A stretch of DNA of 64,000 bases from Roseovarius marisflavi. Lineage in GTDB: Bacteria; Pseudomonadota; Alphaproteobacteria; Rhodobacterales; Rhodobacteraceae. The translations under genes were made by a program, and so were the position numbers. The stretch lies in the NCBI RefSeq assembly GCF_900142625.1, contig NZ_FRBN01000001.1:1-64000 (forward strand). Direction: 5' to 3'. Positions 36,804-45,963 of the stretch are shown one piece after another; position 1 is the stretch's first letter, and each line of letters opens with the position of its first letter. Below the pieces are notes generated by a model that was given only the letters and a program-made list of their open reading frames with translations, did no database searches and was not told where the DNA came from.

Positions 36804-38035
36804 TGGCCAAGCTCCTGAAAGGCGGGGCTGACGGGCACGCCGTCGGTGACGTATTCCTGGCCGATCACGATCACATCGGCGCTCTCGGGCAGGCCGGTCA
36901 TCCAGACCCCCTGCGGCGTGTCGCGCAACAGGGTGATCGGGGTGAACAGGGCGCGGCTCTCGGCATCGACGATGCGCACCCCAAGCGTGCCCTCATCATC
37001 AAGCGTCAGCGCCGATTGCGGCAACAGATGCGCGGTCTTGCCTTCGGCGCTGATCGTGATCTCGGCGGTTTCGCCGTCGCGCAGGGTAAGGTCCGGGTTG
37101 GGCACCTCGATCTCGACGCGAAAGGTACGGGTGGTGTTATCGGCGGCACGCGACAGAAAGGACACACGCCCCTCGACGGTTTGGCCCGAGGCAAGCCGCG
37201 CAGTGGCCATGGCACCACGCTCGACGCGGGCCACCTGCATTTCCGACACGAAGCCGACAAGCGCGATCGGATCAAGTTGCAGCACCGTGGCGCAAAGCGC
37301 GCCGGGTTGCAAAAGGCTGCCGATTTCGGCGGTGTCAGTTTCCAGAACGCCCTCGAAGGGCGCGGCGATCTCAAGGCGGGCAATCTCGCTTTCGGCGGCG
37401 CTTACGGCGGCGCGGGCCGATTCGATGCCTGCGCGCGCGGCCTCAAGCCCGGAACTGGCCGATTGTACCGAGGCCCGCGCCGAGCTGAGGTCGGCGCGGG
37501 TGGCGGCCACGCGGGTCTGCGAGGCGAAACCGCCGCGCTCAAGGTTCTCGGCGGCGTTGACGTTGATTTCGGCCTCTGCAAGCTGGGCGCGGGCCTCTGC
37601 CGCGCGGGCCTCGGCCTCGGGGATGCGGGTCATCGCCTCTGCAAGGCGGGCGCGGGCCTCGGCCAGATTGGCGTTGCGCGCCGCCGGATCAAGGCGGCAC
37701 AGCAGATCGCCCTTGGCCACGAAGGCGCCCTTGCGCAGCGGTTCCGAGATCACGAGGCCGGATGTTTCGGCGCGCAGCTCTACAAGGCGATCCGCCTCGG
37801 TGCGTCCGCGCAGGATCACCGCGCTGTCGATCACCCGCGCCTGGCTATGGATGGCGACGACGCCAACCTTGTCCGGCGCATTGCTCGGCGCGTCAGTATC
37901 GGGGGTGTCGCTTGCGGTCTCGCTCGCCTCGGGTGTCGGCGCGGGCAGCAGCGCAAGAAGGCGTTCGCGCTCGAACACAAAGGCGTAGATCAGCGCAGAG
38001 ACCAGAATGGCAATCAAAATAGGAACTATACGCAT
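36800..38035 (-). CDS. RND efflux periplasmic adaptor (membrane fusion protein)
   Basis: 411-residue MFP anchored by an N-terminal helix (MRIVPILIAILVSALIYAFV). An acidic/Thr-Pro linker follows. The first lipoyl half is LRGRTEADRLVELRAETSGL, followed by a long Ala/Arg/Glu coiled coil (LAEARARLAEAMTRIPEAEA and onwards). The second lipoyl half is IAPFEGVLETDTAEIGSLLQ, and beta-barrel sequences follow. It links the RND pump to an outer-membrane channel. Start 38035 has GGAAAG upstream; an ATG 12 codons earlier is in frame. It is the first gene of a two-gene operon. Confidence 0.91.
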   Translation of the reverse strand: MRIVPILIAILVSALIYAFVFERERLLALLPAPTPEASETASDTPDTDAPSNAPDKVGVVAIHSQARVIDSAVILRGRTEADRLVELRAETSGLVISEPLRKGAFVAKGDLLCRLDPAARNANLAEARARLAEAMTRIPEAEARAAEARAQLAEAEINVNAAENLERGGFASQTRVAATRADLSSARASVQSASSGLEAARAGIESARAAVSAAESEIARLEIAAPFEGVLETDTAEIGSLLQPGALCATVLQLDPIALVGFVSEMQVARVERGAMATARLASGQTVEGRVSFLSRAADNTTRTFRVEIEVPNPDLTLRDGETAEITISAEGKTAHLLPQSALTLDDEGTLGVRIVDAESRALFTPITLLRDTPQGVWMTGLPESADVIVIGQEYVTDGVPVSPAFQELGQ

Positions 38036-38129
38036 CTTGCAACTTTCCGACTCGGGCGCATCAGGTCGCATGACCACCATGCTGCACAACAAAGGCGCAT
38101 GCGGAGGCTTTAAACCGTCACACGCTAAA

Positions 38130-38142
38130 CTGACCAGTTCAG
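38130..38142. promoter_or_regulatory. Possible palindromic operator in MFP/YfgM divergent region
   Basis: CTGA-ccagt-TCAG inverted repeat 95 bases upstream of the efflux operon start, in the 219-base divergent gap. TetR-family repressors of RND operons often bind such short palindromes, but no regulator gene is adjacent and the arms are only 4 bp, so chance is possible. Confidence 0.2.
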
Positions 38143-38254
38143 ATTAAACTTTTCTTCGGCCGCTCGCAAGCCGCTCCGTCGCGGCAATGCCCGCCGCCCC
38201 TTGGCAGGGCCAGGGCTTCGGGTTAAGAGGGGAAAAATGCAAGGGAGCCGGGGC

Positions 38255-38944
38255 GTGAGCGACAGCGACAGTTTCATTGAAGAAGTCACAGAAGAGGTCC
38301 GCCGCGACCGTCTGTTCGGGTATATGCGCCGCTATGGCTGGATCGCGGTTCTGGCGATCCTTTTGCTGGTTGGCGGCGCGGCCTGGAACGAGTGGCAAAA
38401 GGCGCAGGCCCGCGATGCGGCACAGGCGCTTGGCGACAGGATTATAGCGGCGCTTGCCCTCGAAGACCGAAATGCACGCGCGCAGGCCCTGGGCGAGATC
38501 ACCGTGCCCAACCCGTCGGCGCAGGCGGTTCTTGATCTTCTGGCCGCCTCCGAGACCGCGACCGAGAGCCCGCAGGACGCCGCCAGGCGCCTTTTGGCAA
38601 TGGCCGAGCGCGAGGGCACCGATCCGGTTTATCGCCAGATTGCCACGCTTAAGGCGGTGGCGCTTCCTGAGTCGGGGCTTGACGTTGCCACCCGCCGCAC
38701 CCTGATGGACGGGCTGACGCGCTCGGGCGGGCTTGTGCGGCTTTTGGCCGAAGAGCAGCTTGGCCTGATTGATCTGGAAACCGGCGACAAGACAGCGGCG
38801 CTGGAGCGGATGATGCAAATCGCCGCTGACGCCGAGGCCACAGCGGGCTTGCGTCGGCGCGTCACACAAGTGATTGTGGCCCTGGGCGGCAAACCGCCCG
38901 AGACGGCGCGCATCGACCAGGTGGGTGCGACCGCATCCGAGTAA
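38255..38944 (+). CDS. YfgM-like TPR membrane protein (BamB partner)
   Basis: 229-residue protein with a cytoplasmic N-terminus (SDSDSFIEEVTEEVRRDRLF), one membrane helix (WIAVLAILLLVGGAAWNEW) and a helical TPR-like domain, the layout of YfgM/ancillary SecYEG translocon proteins. GTG start at 38255 is chosen because the family begins MSDxDSFIxEVTEEV and GGGAGCC lies upstream; two earlier ATGs are in frame. The gene precedes bamB and der, the same order as yfgM-bamB-der in enterobacteria, which supports the assignment. Confidence 0.88.
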   Translation: MSDSDSFIEEVTEEVRRDRLFGYMRRYGWIAVLAILLLVGGAAWNEWQKAQARDAAQALGDRIIAALALEDRNARAQALGEITVPNPSAQAVLDLLAASETATESPQDAARRLLAMAEREGTDPVYRQIATLKAVALPESGLDVATRRTLMDGLTRSGGLVRLLAEEQLGLIDLETGDKTAALERMMQIAADAEATAGLRRRVTQVIVALGGKPPETARIDQVGATASE

Positions 38945-39008
38945 GACGGGGCGCTCAGCGGGTAGATTTCCGATGGGCGGAAAAGGGCGAAAAGTGAGGG
39001 CACGAGTA

Positions 39009-40337
39009 GTGAAACGCAACGGATTGATCCTTGGGCTGGTAACGGTCCTTGCCCTGACCGCCTGTAACAAGAAAGACCCGATCCTGCCCGGCGAGCGTCA
39101 GGGGCTTCGCGAGGTTCTGCAAACCGATGCGGGCCAGGCCGAGGCGAACGTGACCCCCGAGAACAGCGTCGAACTGGTCGCCTTGCCCGCCGCCACAGCT
39201 AATTCAGACTGGCCCCAGGCCATCGGCACAGCCGCCACCCGCACAAGCCATCCGGCCCTCGGGGCCAATCCGCAACTGGCCTGGGCGGTGAATATCGGCG
39301 CCGGTGACGGGCGTCGCGTGCGCATCACCGCCGATCCGGTTGTCGCGGGCGGGCGTGTCTTCACGCTTGACGCACAGGCCCAGATCAGCGCCGTTTCGAC
39401 CACCGGCGCGCTGTTGTGGTCAACCGATATCACCCCGCCGAATGACGCCTCGTCCAATGCCAGCGGCGGTGGTCTGGCCTATGGCGCGGACAAGGTGTTT
39501 GTCTCTTCGGGTTTTGGCCTTCTGACGGCGCTTGATCCGGCCACCGGCGCCGTGATCTGGCAGCAAGAGCTTGGCGCCGCCGGCACCGGCACCCCGGCGG
39601 TCTTTGGCGATCTGGTTTATGTGGTGGCCGGCGATGATGTCGCCTGGGCGCTGGAAACCGAAACCGGGCGCATCCGCTGGCAGCTTTCGGGTTCGCCCGA
39701 TATCCACAATGTTCTGGGCGGTCCGGCCCCGGCGATCACCGATAAATACGCGGTCTTTGCCTTTGGCGCGGGCGAGCTTCAGGGCGCGTTCCGGAAGGGT
39801 GGCCTGCGTCTCTGGGATGCACAGATCGCGGGCGAGCGGCTTGGTGTTGCCAGTGCGCGGGTTGACGATATCACCGGCGATCCGGTGGTCGTGGGCGAGC
39901 GTGTCTACGCCGGAAGCCACTCGGGGCGCACCGTCGCGCTCAACCTTGGCAATGGCGCCCGGATCTGGACCGCAACCGAAGGCCCGCTGAACCGGGTCTG
40001 GCCTGCGGGTGAGTCCATCTTCATCGTCACCGACCGCAACGAGCTTGTGCGTCTGGCAACCGAGGATGGCCGCCGCATCTGGGGGCATGAGCTTCCGCTG
40101 TTCAAGAACAAGCGTCCGCGCCGCCAGTCCGACATCATCGGCCACTTTGGCCCCGTCATTGCCGGTGGTCAGCTGATCGTGGCCTCGGGCGACGGGGTGC
40201 TGCGGTTCTTTGATCCGGCCTCGGGCCTGCCGCGTGGGATGGTCGAATTGCCCGGCGGGGCGACCAGCAATCCGGTCGTTGCGGGCAACACGCTTTACGT
40301 CGTTTCAAAAAAGGGCCAATTGCTGGCTTTCCGTTGA
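39009..40337 (+). CDS. bamB: Outer membrane assembly lipoprotein BamB
   Basis: 442-residue lipoprotein of the BAM complex that folds beta-barrel proteins into the outer membrane. The signal peptide is KRNGLILGLVTVLALTACNK with the lipobox LTAC. A PQQ-type beta-propeller follows, with repeated blades such as GRVFTLDAQAQISAVSTTGA, GLLTALDPATGAVIWQQELG, WALETETGRIRWQL and GDGVLRFFDPASGLPRGMVE. GTG start at 39009. The predicted mature N-terminal region is Glu/Ala-rich. It sits between yfgM-like and der. Confidence 0.92.
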   Translation: MKRNGLILGLVTVLALTACNKKDPILPGERQGLREVLQTDAGQAEANVTPENSVELVALPAATANSDWPQAIGTAATRTSHPALGANPQLAWAVNIGAGDGRRVRITADPVVAGGRVFTLDAQAQISAVSTTGALLWSTDITPPNDASSNASGGGLAYGADKVFVSSGFGLLTALDPATGAVIWQQELGAAGTGTPAVFGDLVYVVAGDDVAWALETETGRIRWQLSGSPDIHNVLGGPAPAITDKYAVFAFGAGELQGAFRKGGLRLWDAQIAGERLGVASARVDDITGDPVVVGERVYAGSHSGRTVALNLGNGARIWTATEGPLNRVWPAGESIFIVTDRNELVRLATEDGRRIWGHELPLFKNKRPRRQSDIIGHFGPVIAGGQLIVASGDGVLRFFDPASGLPRGMVELPGGATSNPVVAGNTLYVVSKKGQLLAFR

Positions 40338-40390
40338 CCGCGCGATCCTGTATCAGACCGGCTTGATCCCGTGTCGGAGCAGAAACAAAG

Positions 40391-41851
40391 ATGACATTTA
40401 CCCTCGCCATCGTGGGCCGCCCGAATGTTGGCAAATCCACGCTGTTCAACCGCCTTGTCGGCAAACGCCTTGCTCTGGTTGATGACCAGCCCGGCGTGAC
40501 GCGCGATTTGCGCGAAGGCGCCGCGCGGTTGGGCGACCTGCGCTTTACCGTGATCGACACCGCCGGCCTTGAAGATGCGACCGACGAATCGCTTCAGGGG
40601 CGGATGCGCAAGCTGACCGAACGCGCGGTGGATATGGCCGATATCTGCCTGTTCCTGATTGATGCGCGCGCCGGGGTTACCCCGCTTGACGAGACGCTGG
40701 CCGAAATCCTGCGCAAACGCTCGGCGCATGTGATCCTTGCCGCCAACAAGGCCGAAGGCGCCGCCGCCGACGTGGGCGTCAACGAGGCTTACGGCCTTGG
40801 CCTCGGCGAGCCGATCCGCCTTTCGGCCGAGCACGGTGAGGGGCTCAACGATCTTTATTCACAGCTCATGCCGCTGTCGGACGCGTTTGAAGAGCGCGCC
40901 AAATCCGAGACCCCCGAAGTCGATGTCGCCCTTGATGAGGACGACGAAGACGAAGACACCTATCGCAGGCCCACTACGGCGCGGCCGCTTCAGGTGGCGG
41001 TTGTTGGCCGCCCCAACGCCGGCAAATCGACGCTGATCAACAAGATCCTCGGTGAAGACCGCCTGTTGACCGGCCCCGAGCCGGGAATCACCCGCGACGC
41101 GATTTCTCTTCAGATCGACTGGGACGGGCTTCCGGTACGGATTTTTGACACGGCGGGCATGCGCAAAAAGGCGCGCGTTCAGGAAAAGCTTGAAAAGCTG
41201 TCGGTCTCCGACGGGCTTCGGGCGGTGAAATTCGCCGAAGTGGTCGTCGTGCTGCTGGATGCGGAAATTCCCTTCGAGCAACAGGACCTGCGGATCGCCG
41301 ATCTGGCCGAGCGCGAAGGCCGCGCGGTGGTCGTGGCGGTCAACAAATGGGATATCGAACCCGAGAAACAGGAAAAGCTGCGCCATCTGCGCGAGTCGTT
41401 TGAGCGGCTTTTGCCGCAACTGCGCGGCGCGCCGCTTGTCACCGTCTCGGCCAAGACCGGCAAGGGGCTGGACCGGCTGCGCGACGCGGTGGAAAAAGCC
41501 TATGAGGTCTGGAACCGCCGGGTCACCACCGCCCAGCTGAACCGCTGGTTGACGGGCATGCTTGAACAGCACCCGCCCCCCGCGCCGGGCGGCAAGCGCA
41601 TCAAGATGCGCTATATGACCCAGGCCAAGACCCGCCCGCCGGGCTTTGTTGTGATGTGCTCGCATCCCGATAAATTGCCGGAAAGCTATTCGCGCTATCT
41701 TGTGAATGGCCTGCGCACCGATTTCGACATGCCGGGCACGCCGATCCGCCTTTACATGCGGAGCCAGTCGGACAAGAATCCCTATAAAGCCAAGAAAAAG
41801 TCGGGGCCGTCCAGCCTGCGCAAGCATCTTGGCAAAGCGCCGAAACCCTGA
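40391..41851 (+). CDS. der: Ribosome biogenesis GTPase Der (EngA)
   Basis: 486-residue tandem GTPase needed for 50S subunit maturation. G1 motifs are [14 protein letters not shown] and [15 protein letters not shown]3 motifs are DTAGLEDAT and [10 protein letters not shown]4 are ANKAEG (ANKA instead of NKxD, a variation seen in the family) and VNKWDI. The acidic linker [13 protein letters not shown] joins the domains and a KH-like domain closes the protein ([20 protein letters not shown]). The C-terminal tail is basic. Confidence 0.96.
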   Translation: MTFTLAIVGRPNVGKSTLFNRLVGKRLALVDDQPGVTRDLREGAARLGDLRFTVIDTAGLEDATDESLQGRMRKLTERAVDMADICLFLIDARAGVTPLDETLAEILRKRSAHVILAANKAEGAAADVGVNEAYGLGLGEPIRLSAEHGEGLNDLYSQLMPLSDAFEERAKSETPEVDVALDEDDEDEDTYRRPTTARPLQVAVVGRPNAGKSTLINKILGEDRLLTGPEPGITRDAISLQIDWDGLPVRIFDTAGMRKKARVQEKLEKLSVSDGLRAVKFAEVVVVLLDAEIPFEQQDLRIADLAEREGRAVVVAVNKWDIEPEKQEKLRHLRESFERLLPQLRGAPLVTVSAKTGKGLDRLRDAVEKAYEVWNRRVTTAQLNRWLTGMLEQHPPPAPGGKRIKMRYMTQAKTRPPGFVVMCSHPDKLPESYSRYLVNGLRTDFDMPGTPIRLYMRSQSDKNPYKAKKKSGPSSLRKHLGKAPKP

Positions 41852-41887
41852 GGAGGTGCCCTTCGGGGCACCGCTGCCCGGCTTGGA

Positions 41888-42616
41888 TCAGGCGCGCGAC
41901 AGGGCGCGCGCACCGCGCCATGTGACAATCGCGATGGCCGCAAGGCCCGCGATACAGAGCGTGATCACCGCCATATTGCCGGTCTCAAGGTTGCGCATGA
42001 TCACCCCGACCAAGGCCCAGCCAACGCCAAACCCATAGCTTGGCGTGCCTGGCCGGATCACCAGAACCGCAAGCGCGATCACCAGCGCCAGCCCGATCAT
42101 CGCAATCGCCGCTGCCTGCGCACCAAGAATGCCATAGCCCGCCAGCACCAGCCCAAGCGCCACAGAGCTTGCCGCCGTCAGCCAGCCGGCATAAAGCCCG
42201 ACCGGCCCTTCAAGCCAGACGCGATCCCGGTAATGTGCCCGCAAAAGCGCCCAGATCGCGCCAGCCAGCATTGCCCAGATCATCACCGTGGCCCAGAGAA
42301 CAGTCACCTGCGCCACCGGAATCCAGAAGATGCCGATCCCAAGGCTCACCATCAGCGGCAGGCGCACGCGCTGCCAGTCGCTGGCGGCAACACGCAGGAT
42401 AGCGCCAAACCCCGCGCCAAAGATCAGCCAGAGGTAAATCAGCCCCCAGAGCGCAAAGGCATAGCCCGCCGGTTGCACCGGCGCGTTGATCTGTGGCACC
42501 GGAAACTGATCCGGACGAAACCCCGCAAATCCGCCGGTGGCAAACGGCGACAGGGCAAAGCCTATCGCCAGCACAAAGACAAGGATCGCGGCGACGCGAT
42601 CAGGCAAGCGTGCCAT
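41888..42616 (-). CDS. TspO/tryptophan-rich sensory-like polytopic membrane protein
   Basis: 242-residue protein with about seven hydrophobic helices. The segment [20 protein letters not shown] resembles the TspO/MBR signature (PPGWVFGPVWTLLYxxMG), but the protein is about 80 residues longer than classical TspO. Relatives in Rhodobacterales are annotated as tryptophan-rich sensory proteins. Start [14 protein letters not shown] overlaps the 3' end of serS by 17 bases, so it is translated from the serS message; 22 upstream codons in the same frame are rejected. TspO proteins affect tetrapyrrole and stress signalling, but no function can be read here. Confidence 0.75.
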   Translation of the reverse strand: MARLPDRVAAILVFVLAIGFALSPFATGGFAGFRPDQFPVPQINAPVQPAGYAFALWGLIYLWLIFGAGFGAILRVAASDWQRVRLPLMVSLGIGIFWIPVAQVTVLWATVMIWAMLAGAIWALLRAHYRDRVWLEGPVGLYAGWLTAASSVALGLVLAGYGILGAQAAAIAMIGLALVIALAVLVIRPGTPSYGFGVGWALVGVIMRNLETGNMAVITLCIAGLAAIAIVTWRGARALSRA

Positions 42617-43892
42617 CCGCCTGAAGCATGGTTTTGCCCCCCAGATAGCCGTGCAGAACATCGGGAAGGCGCACCGAGCCATCGGCGTTCTGGCCGTTTT
42701 CCAGCACCGCGATCAGACAGCGCCCGACCGCAAGGCCCGAGCCATTGAGCGTATGCAGAAACTCGGGCTTGCCACCGGCGGCGGGCTTGAAGCGCGCGTT
42801 CATCCGGCGCGCCTGAAAGTCGCCACAAACCGACACGGAAGAAATCTCGCGATAGGTATCCTGACCGGGAAGCCAGACCTCGATATCATGGGTGCGTTGC
42901 GCGCCAAAGCCCATATCGCCGGTGCACAAAACAACCGTGCGATAGGCAAGGCCCAGCTTTTCCAAAACCCCCTCGGCGCAGCGCGTCATGCGGTCAAGCT
43001 CGGCGCGGCTGTGGTCGGGGTGGGTCAGGCTGACCATTTCGACCTTCTCGAACTGATGCTGGCGCAGCATGCCGGCGGTGTCGCGCCCCGCACTTCCGGC
43101 CTCGGAGCGGAAACACTGCGTATGGGCCACCATCCGGCGCGGCAGGCTGGCCTCGTCCAGGGTCTCGCCATTGGCGGTGTTGGTCAGGGTCACCTCGGCG
43201 GTCGGCACAAGCCACCAGCCATTGGTGGTCTCATAGCTGTCCTCGCCGAACTTCGGCAACTGCCCGGTGCCAAGCATCATCTCGGGGCGCACCAGAACCG
43301 GGGTCCAGGTCTCGCTTAGCCCGTTTTCATCCACATGCGTATCAAGCATGAACTGCGCAAGCGCCCGGTGAATGCGCGCCACCGCGCCCTTGAGCACGAC
43401 AAAGCGGCTGCCAGAGAGTTTCGCGGCAAGCTCGAAATCCATGCCCGGCACGACGCCGGTCAGCTCGTAATGCTCTTTCGGGGTGAAATCGAACACCCGC
43501 GGCGTGCCCCAGCGGTGCATCTCGACATTATCGGCCTCATCGGCACCATCGGGCGTATCGGCGTGGGGCAGGTTGGGGATGCCCATCAGCAGATCGTTAA
43601 GCTGTGTATCAAGCGCCTTGGCCTCGGCCTGCATCGTGGCGACCTCGGCCTTCTTGTCGGCCACAAGCGCGCGCAGACGCTCGAATTCGGCCTCGTCGCC
43701 CTTGGCCTTGGCGGCGCCGACCTCTTTGCTGGCGCGGTTTTGCTCGGCCTGCGCGGTCTCGGCGGCATGGATGCGGCCGCGCCGGGCCTCGTCAAGCGTC
43801 AGGATCTCACCCGAGATCGGCGCCACCCCGCGCCGGGCAAGAGCGGCATCAAAGGCATCGGGGGTGTCGCGGATGGCACGGATATCATGCAT
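42600..43892 (-). CDS. serS: Seryl-tRNA synthetase
   Basis: 430-residue class II synthetase charging tRNA-Ser and tRNA-Sec. An N-terminal coiled-coil arm ([20 protein letters not shown]) follows [20 protein letters not shown]. Class II motifs are visible: motif 2 [27 protein letters not shown], and motif 3 [26 protein letters not shown]-type and [20 protein letters not shown] are also present. Complete. Its 3' end is shared with the TspO-like gene. Confidence 0.97.
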   Translation of the reverse strand: MHDIRAIRDTPDAFDAALARRGVAPISGEILTLDEARRGRIHAAETAQAEQNRASKEVGAAKAKGDEAEFERLRALVADKKAEVATMQAEAKALDTQLNDLLMGIPNLPHADTPDGADEADNVEMHRWGTPRVFDFTPKEHYELTGVVPGMDFELAAKLSGSRFVVLKGAVARIHRALAQFMLDTHVDENGLSETWTPVLVRPEMMLGTGQLPKFGEDSYETTNGWWLVPTAEVTLTNTANGETLDEASLPRRMVAHTQCFRSEAGSAGRDTAGMLRQHQFEKVEMVSLTHPDHSRAELDRMTRCAEGVLEKLGLAYRTVVLCTGDMGFGAQRTHDIEVWLPGQDTYREISSVSVCGDFQARRMNARFKPAAGGKPEFLHTLNGSGLAVGRCLIAVLENGQNADGSVRLPDVLHGYLGGKTMLQADGTLA

Positions 43893-43952
43893 GGGTCTGA
43901 TCCTTGGCGTGGTTGAGTCGTCAGCGCCTTATGCACCAGTTTTTTGTGGCTG

Positions 43953-43976
43953 TGTAGGGTGGGTGAAACCCACGCC
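43953..43976. repeat. REP-like palindrome, copy 2
   Basis: T followed by GTAGGGTGGGTGAAACCCAC and GCC, identical over 23 bases to the copy at 17000-17024. It lies upstream of serS and downstream of the pentapeptide-repeat gene. The rest of 43893-44090 is non-coding with no further recognised element. Confidence 0.8.
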
Positions 43977-44090
43977 CCGACGCATGAGACGAAACCCGGT
44001 CATCCCGGGCCTGACCCGGGACCTCATTCACCCCTGCGCGTCCTCTCCGGGCGGCACATACCCCTCCGGGTCCGCCTGCCATTTTTTCCA

Positions 44091-45431
44091 TTACTCTTCG
44101 AACTGCCGGAAGCCCAACTCAAACCTCGGCCAATGCCTGGGCCAGCTTGCATGTTCCGGCCCATGACCGCCGGGAAGGGTGACCGAGGCATCGCCAAACA
44201 TGCCTTCCAGATGCTCGGTGAGTTGTGGTATATTTGTACAATTCATAAACCTCAGCGTGGCACCTCGAAGAGTAGCCACGCTGAGGTTTGTGTTTTCATC
44301 GAACTGCGCGTCCCAGAGGTGCGCCCCCTGCAACTCCGCGTGCCAGAGCTTCGCCCCCTGCAACTGCGCGCCCCCGAGGTTCGCCCCCTGCAACTGCGCG
44401 CCCCCGAGGTTTGCCCCCTGCAGCTGCGCGTCCCAGAGGTCCGCCCCCTGCAACTGCGCGTCCCAGAGGTGCGCCTCCTGCAACTGCGCGCGCCAGAGGT
44501 TCGCCCCCTGCAACTGTGCGCGCCAGAGGTCCGCCCCCTGCAACTCGGCATTTCGTAAATCCGCCCCGGTCAGGTCGCGCTGTGACAGGATGATCTTGCG
44601 CAGCGGCGCGCGTTCAAGGCCCAGACGATAGGGCGGGTTTTGGTTTTTCTCCAGCTGCTTGCGCGCTGCCCCGCGCCGCTCGATCACCTTGAGCGCCACA
44701 TCGACATCCAGCCGGGGATGCTCGTGCCCCTGCTTGGCCCAGTCCCGCCACGCCTCGGGCGTCACCTCGCCCTCGGGCAGGGCAACATCCTCTCGCCCGG
44801 CATTCTGGCGGATATAGGCGCAAAGGATTTCCATGATCTGGATGTGATCGCGTTCGCTGTCCTGACTAAGCCGCTCCAAGGCATAAATCGAGCCAATCCG
44901 CACTTCGAGGTTGGCTTCGGTTCTTTCATCGCCATCACGCTTGACGGTTTTTTCAGCTCCCAACCCCTCAACCGCCTTATTGATCCGGTCGGTGATGTGG
45001 CCCTGTTCAACCGTCTCGGTTTGTCGCCGGGACAAGAGCAGCCGGTTGATGGTCAAAGGCAGGGCGATCACCGCGCCCAAGACGGTTGTCAGCGCGGCAA
45101 CCTGCGCCAGCGAAAACCGCCAAGGCCAAACCTCATCATCCCCCTGAGGGACCGCATGCCAGATCATGTCCCAGATCAGCTTGTAGAGGCCGAACAACAG
45201 CGTTGTTGCGACGATAAGCCATGTGAGGCCGATCACCACGAAGATCAAAGTCGGCACCCCCGCCAGCCCAAGAGAGGCGGCGACGGCCTTGATATGGGTT
45301 TCGGGGGAGACCCAGCCCTTTTCCTTTTGGCGGGTTGCACCCTGCACCAGATAGAACACCAGCGTCAGGCCGAGGAAGATCCACAAGAGGGGATGGGTTA
45401 CGATGCCCTGATAGGTTTCATAAATCTGCAC
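44091..45431 (-). CDS. Membrane-anchored pentapeptide-repeat protein
   Basis: 446-residue protein in three parts. Residues 14-30, 58-85 and 106-128 are hydrophobic helices anchoring it in the inner membrane. Residues 130-285 form a conserved cytoplasmic region (EQGHITDRINKAVEGLGAEK, IGSIYALERLSQDSERDHIQ, IMEILCAYIRQN) found in other alphaproteobacterial pentapeptide proteins. Residues 287-376 form a right-handed beta-helix of pentapeptides, organised as a decapeptide unit xLxxAxLQGA repeated nine times. A short tail follows. No enzymatic motif. Function is unknown; pentapeptide proteins can be scaffolds or DNA mimics, but nothing here points to gyrase protection. Confidence 0.85.
   Translation of the reverse strand: MQIYETYQGIVTHPLLWIFLGLTLVFYLVQGATRQKEKGWVSPETHIKAVAASLGLAGVPTLIFVVIGLTWLIVATTLLFGLYKLIWDMIWHAVPQGDDEVWPWRFSLAQVAALTTVLGAVIALPLTINRLLLSRRQTETVEQGHITDRINKAVEGLGAEKTVKRDGDERTEANLEVRIGSIYALERLSQDSERDHIQIMEILCAYIRQNAGREDVALPEGEVTPEAWRDWAKQGHEHPRLDVDVALKVIERRGAARKQLEKNQNPPYRLGLERAPLRKIILSQRDLTGADLRNAELQGADLWRAQLQGANLWRAQLQEAHLWDAQLQGADLWDAQLQGANLGGAQLQGANLGGAQLQGAKLWHAELQGAHLWDAQFDENTNLSVATLRGATLRFMNCTNIPQLTEHLEGMFGDASVTLPGGHGPEHASWPRHWPRFELGFRQFEE
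44304..44561 (-). repeat. 30-bp tandem repeats encoding decapeptide units
   Basis: On the plus strand, blocks of about 30 bases recur with a shared CCCCCTGCAACTGCGCG core and a following CCAGAGGT or CCCGAGGT variant. Each encodes two pentapeptides of the beta-helix. Nucleotide identity between neighbouring units is very high (for example 44353-44382 against 44383-44412), showing recent in-frame duplication. Confidence 0.8.
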
Positions 45432-45642
45432 GCTGAAAATAACCTTGTTTCAATCCCCAGATCACAACCTTGCCGCGAAACGGGACGCGCCACAAGGCGC
45501 GACACTTTGGGTCTGTAGGCTTGTCTGGGCATTCCCTCGGCCATAGCTTGCTTTCGCGCCTTGCAAATACCCACCGCCCCCCCTAGTTTCCGCAACAATT
45601 CGCGGGGTCTTTCCCGCCGCAACCTATGAAGGACACGACTCT

Positions 45643-45924
45643 ATGGAAGCCTTTGGCCAGTTTATCCCGCTTATCCTGATTTTCGCGATCATGTATTTCC
45701 TGCTGATCCGTCCGCAGCAAAAAAAGCTCAAGCAACACAAAGCGATGGTCGATGCGCTGCGCCGTGGCGATCAGGTGGTCACCCAGGGCGGTCTTATCGG
45801 CAAGGTGCATAAGGTCAAGGATGACAATGAGGTCGAGGTCGAGCTGTCCGAGGGTGTCAAGGTGCGGGTTGTACGCTCGACCATCGCGCAGGTTCTCTCC
45901 AAGACCGAGCCGGCCGAAAGCTAA
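45643..45924 (+). CDS. yajC: Preprotein translocase subunit YajC
   Basis: 93-residue single-span protein of the SecDF-YajC complex. MEAFGQFIPLILIFAIMYFL is the membrane helix, LIRPQQKKLKQHKAMVDALR the classic RPQQKK basic region, and GDQVVTQGGLIGKVHKVKDD the conserved soluble part. GGAC lies upstream of the ATG. Followed 39 bases later by secDF on the same strand. Confidence 0.97.
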   Translation: MEAFGQFIPLILIFAIMYFLLIRPQQKKLKQHKAMVDALRRGDQVVTQGGLIGKVHKVKDDNEVEVELSEGVKVRVVRSTIAQVLSKTEPAES

Positions 45925-45963
45925 GCTCGAAGGCCTACTGTAACTCTCTGAAAAGGCAGGATT

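Noticed and set aside
40735..40760. Defective second G4 motif in Der
   Set aside because: ANKAEG in the first G domain is a family variation and the rest of the protein is intact, so it is not taken as damage.
44304..44561. Regular 30-bp repeats resembling a CRISPR array
   Set aside because: Units are adjacent with no unique spacers and encode pentapeptide repeats in frame; no cas genes nearby.
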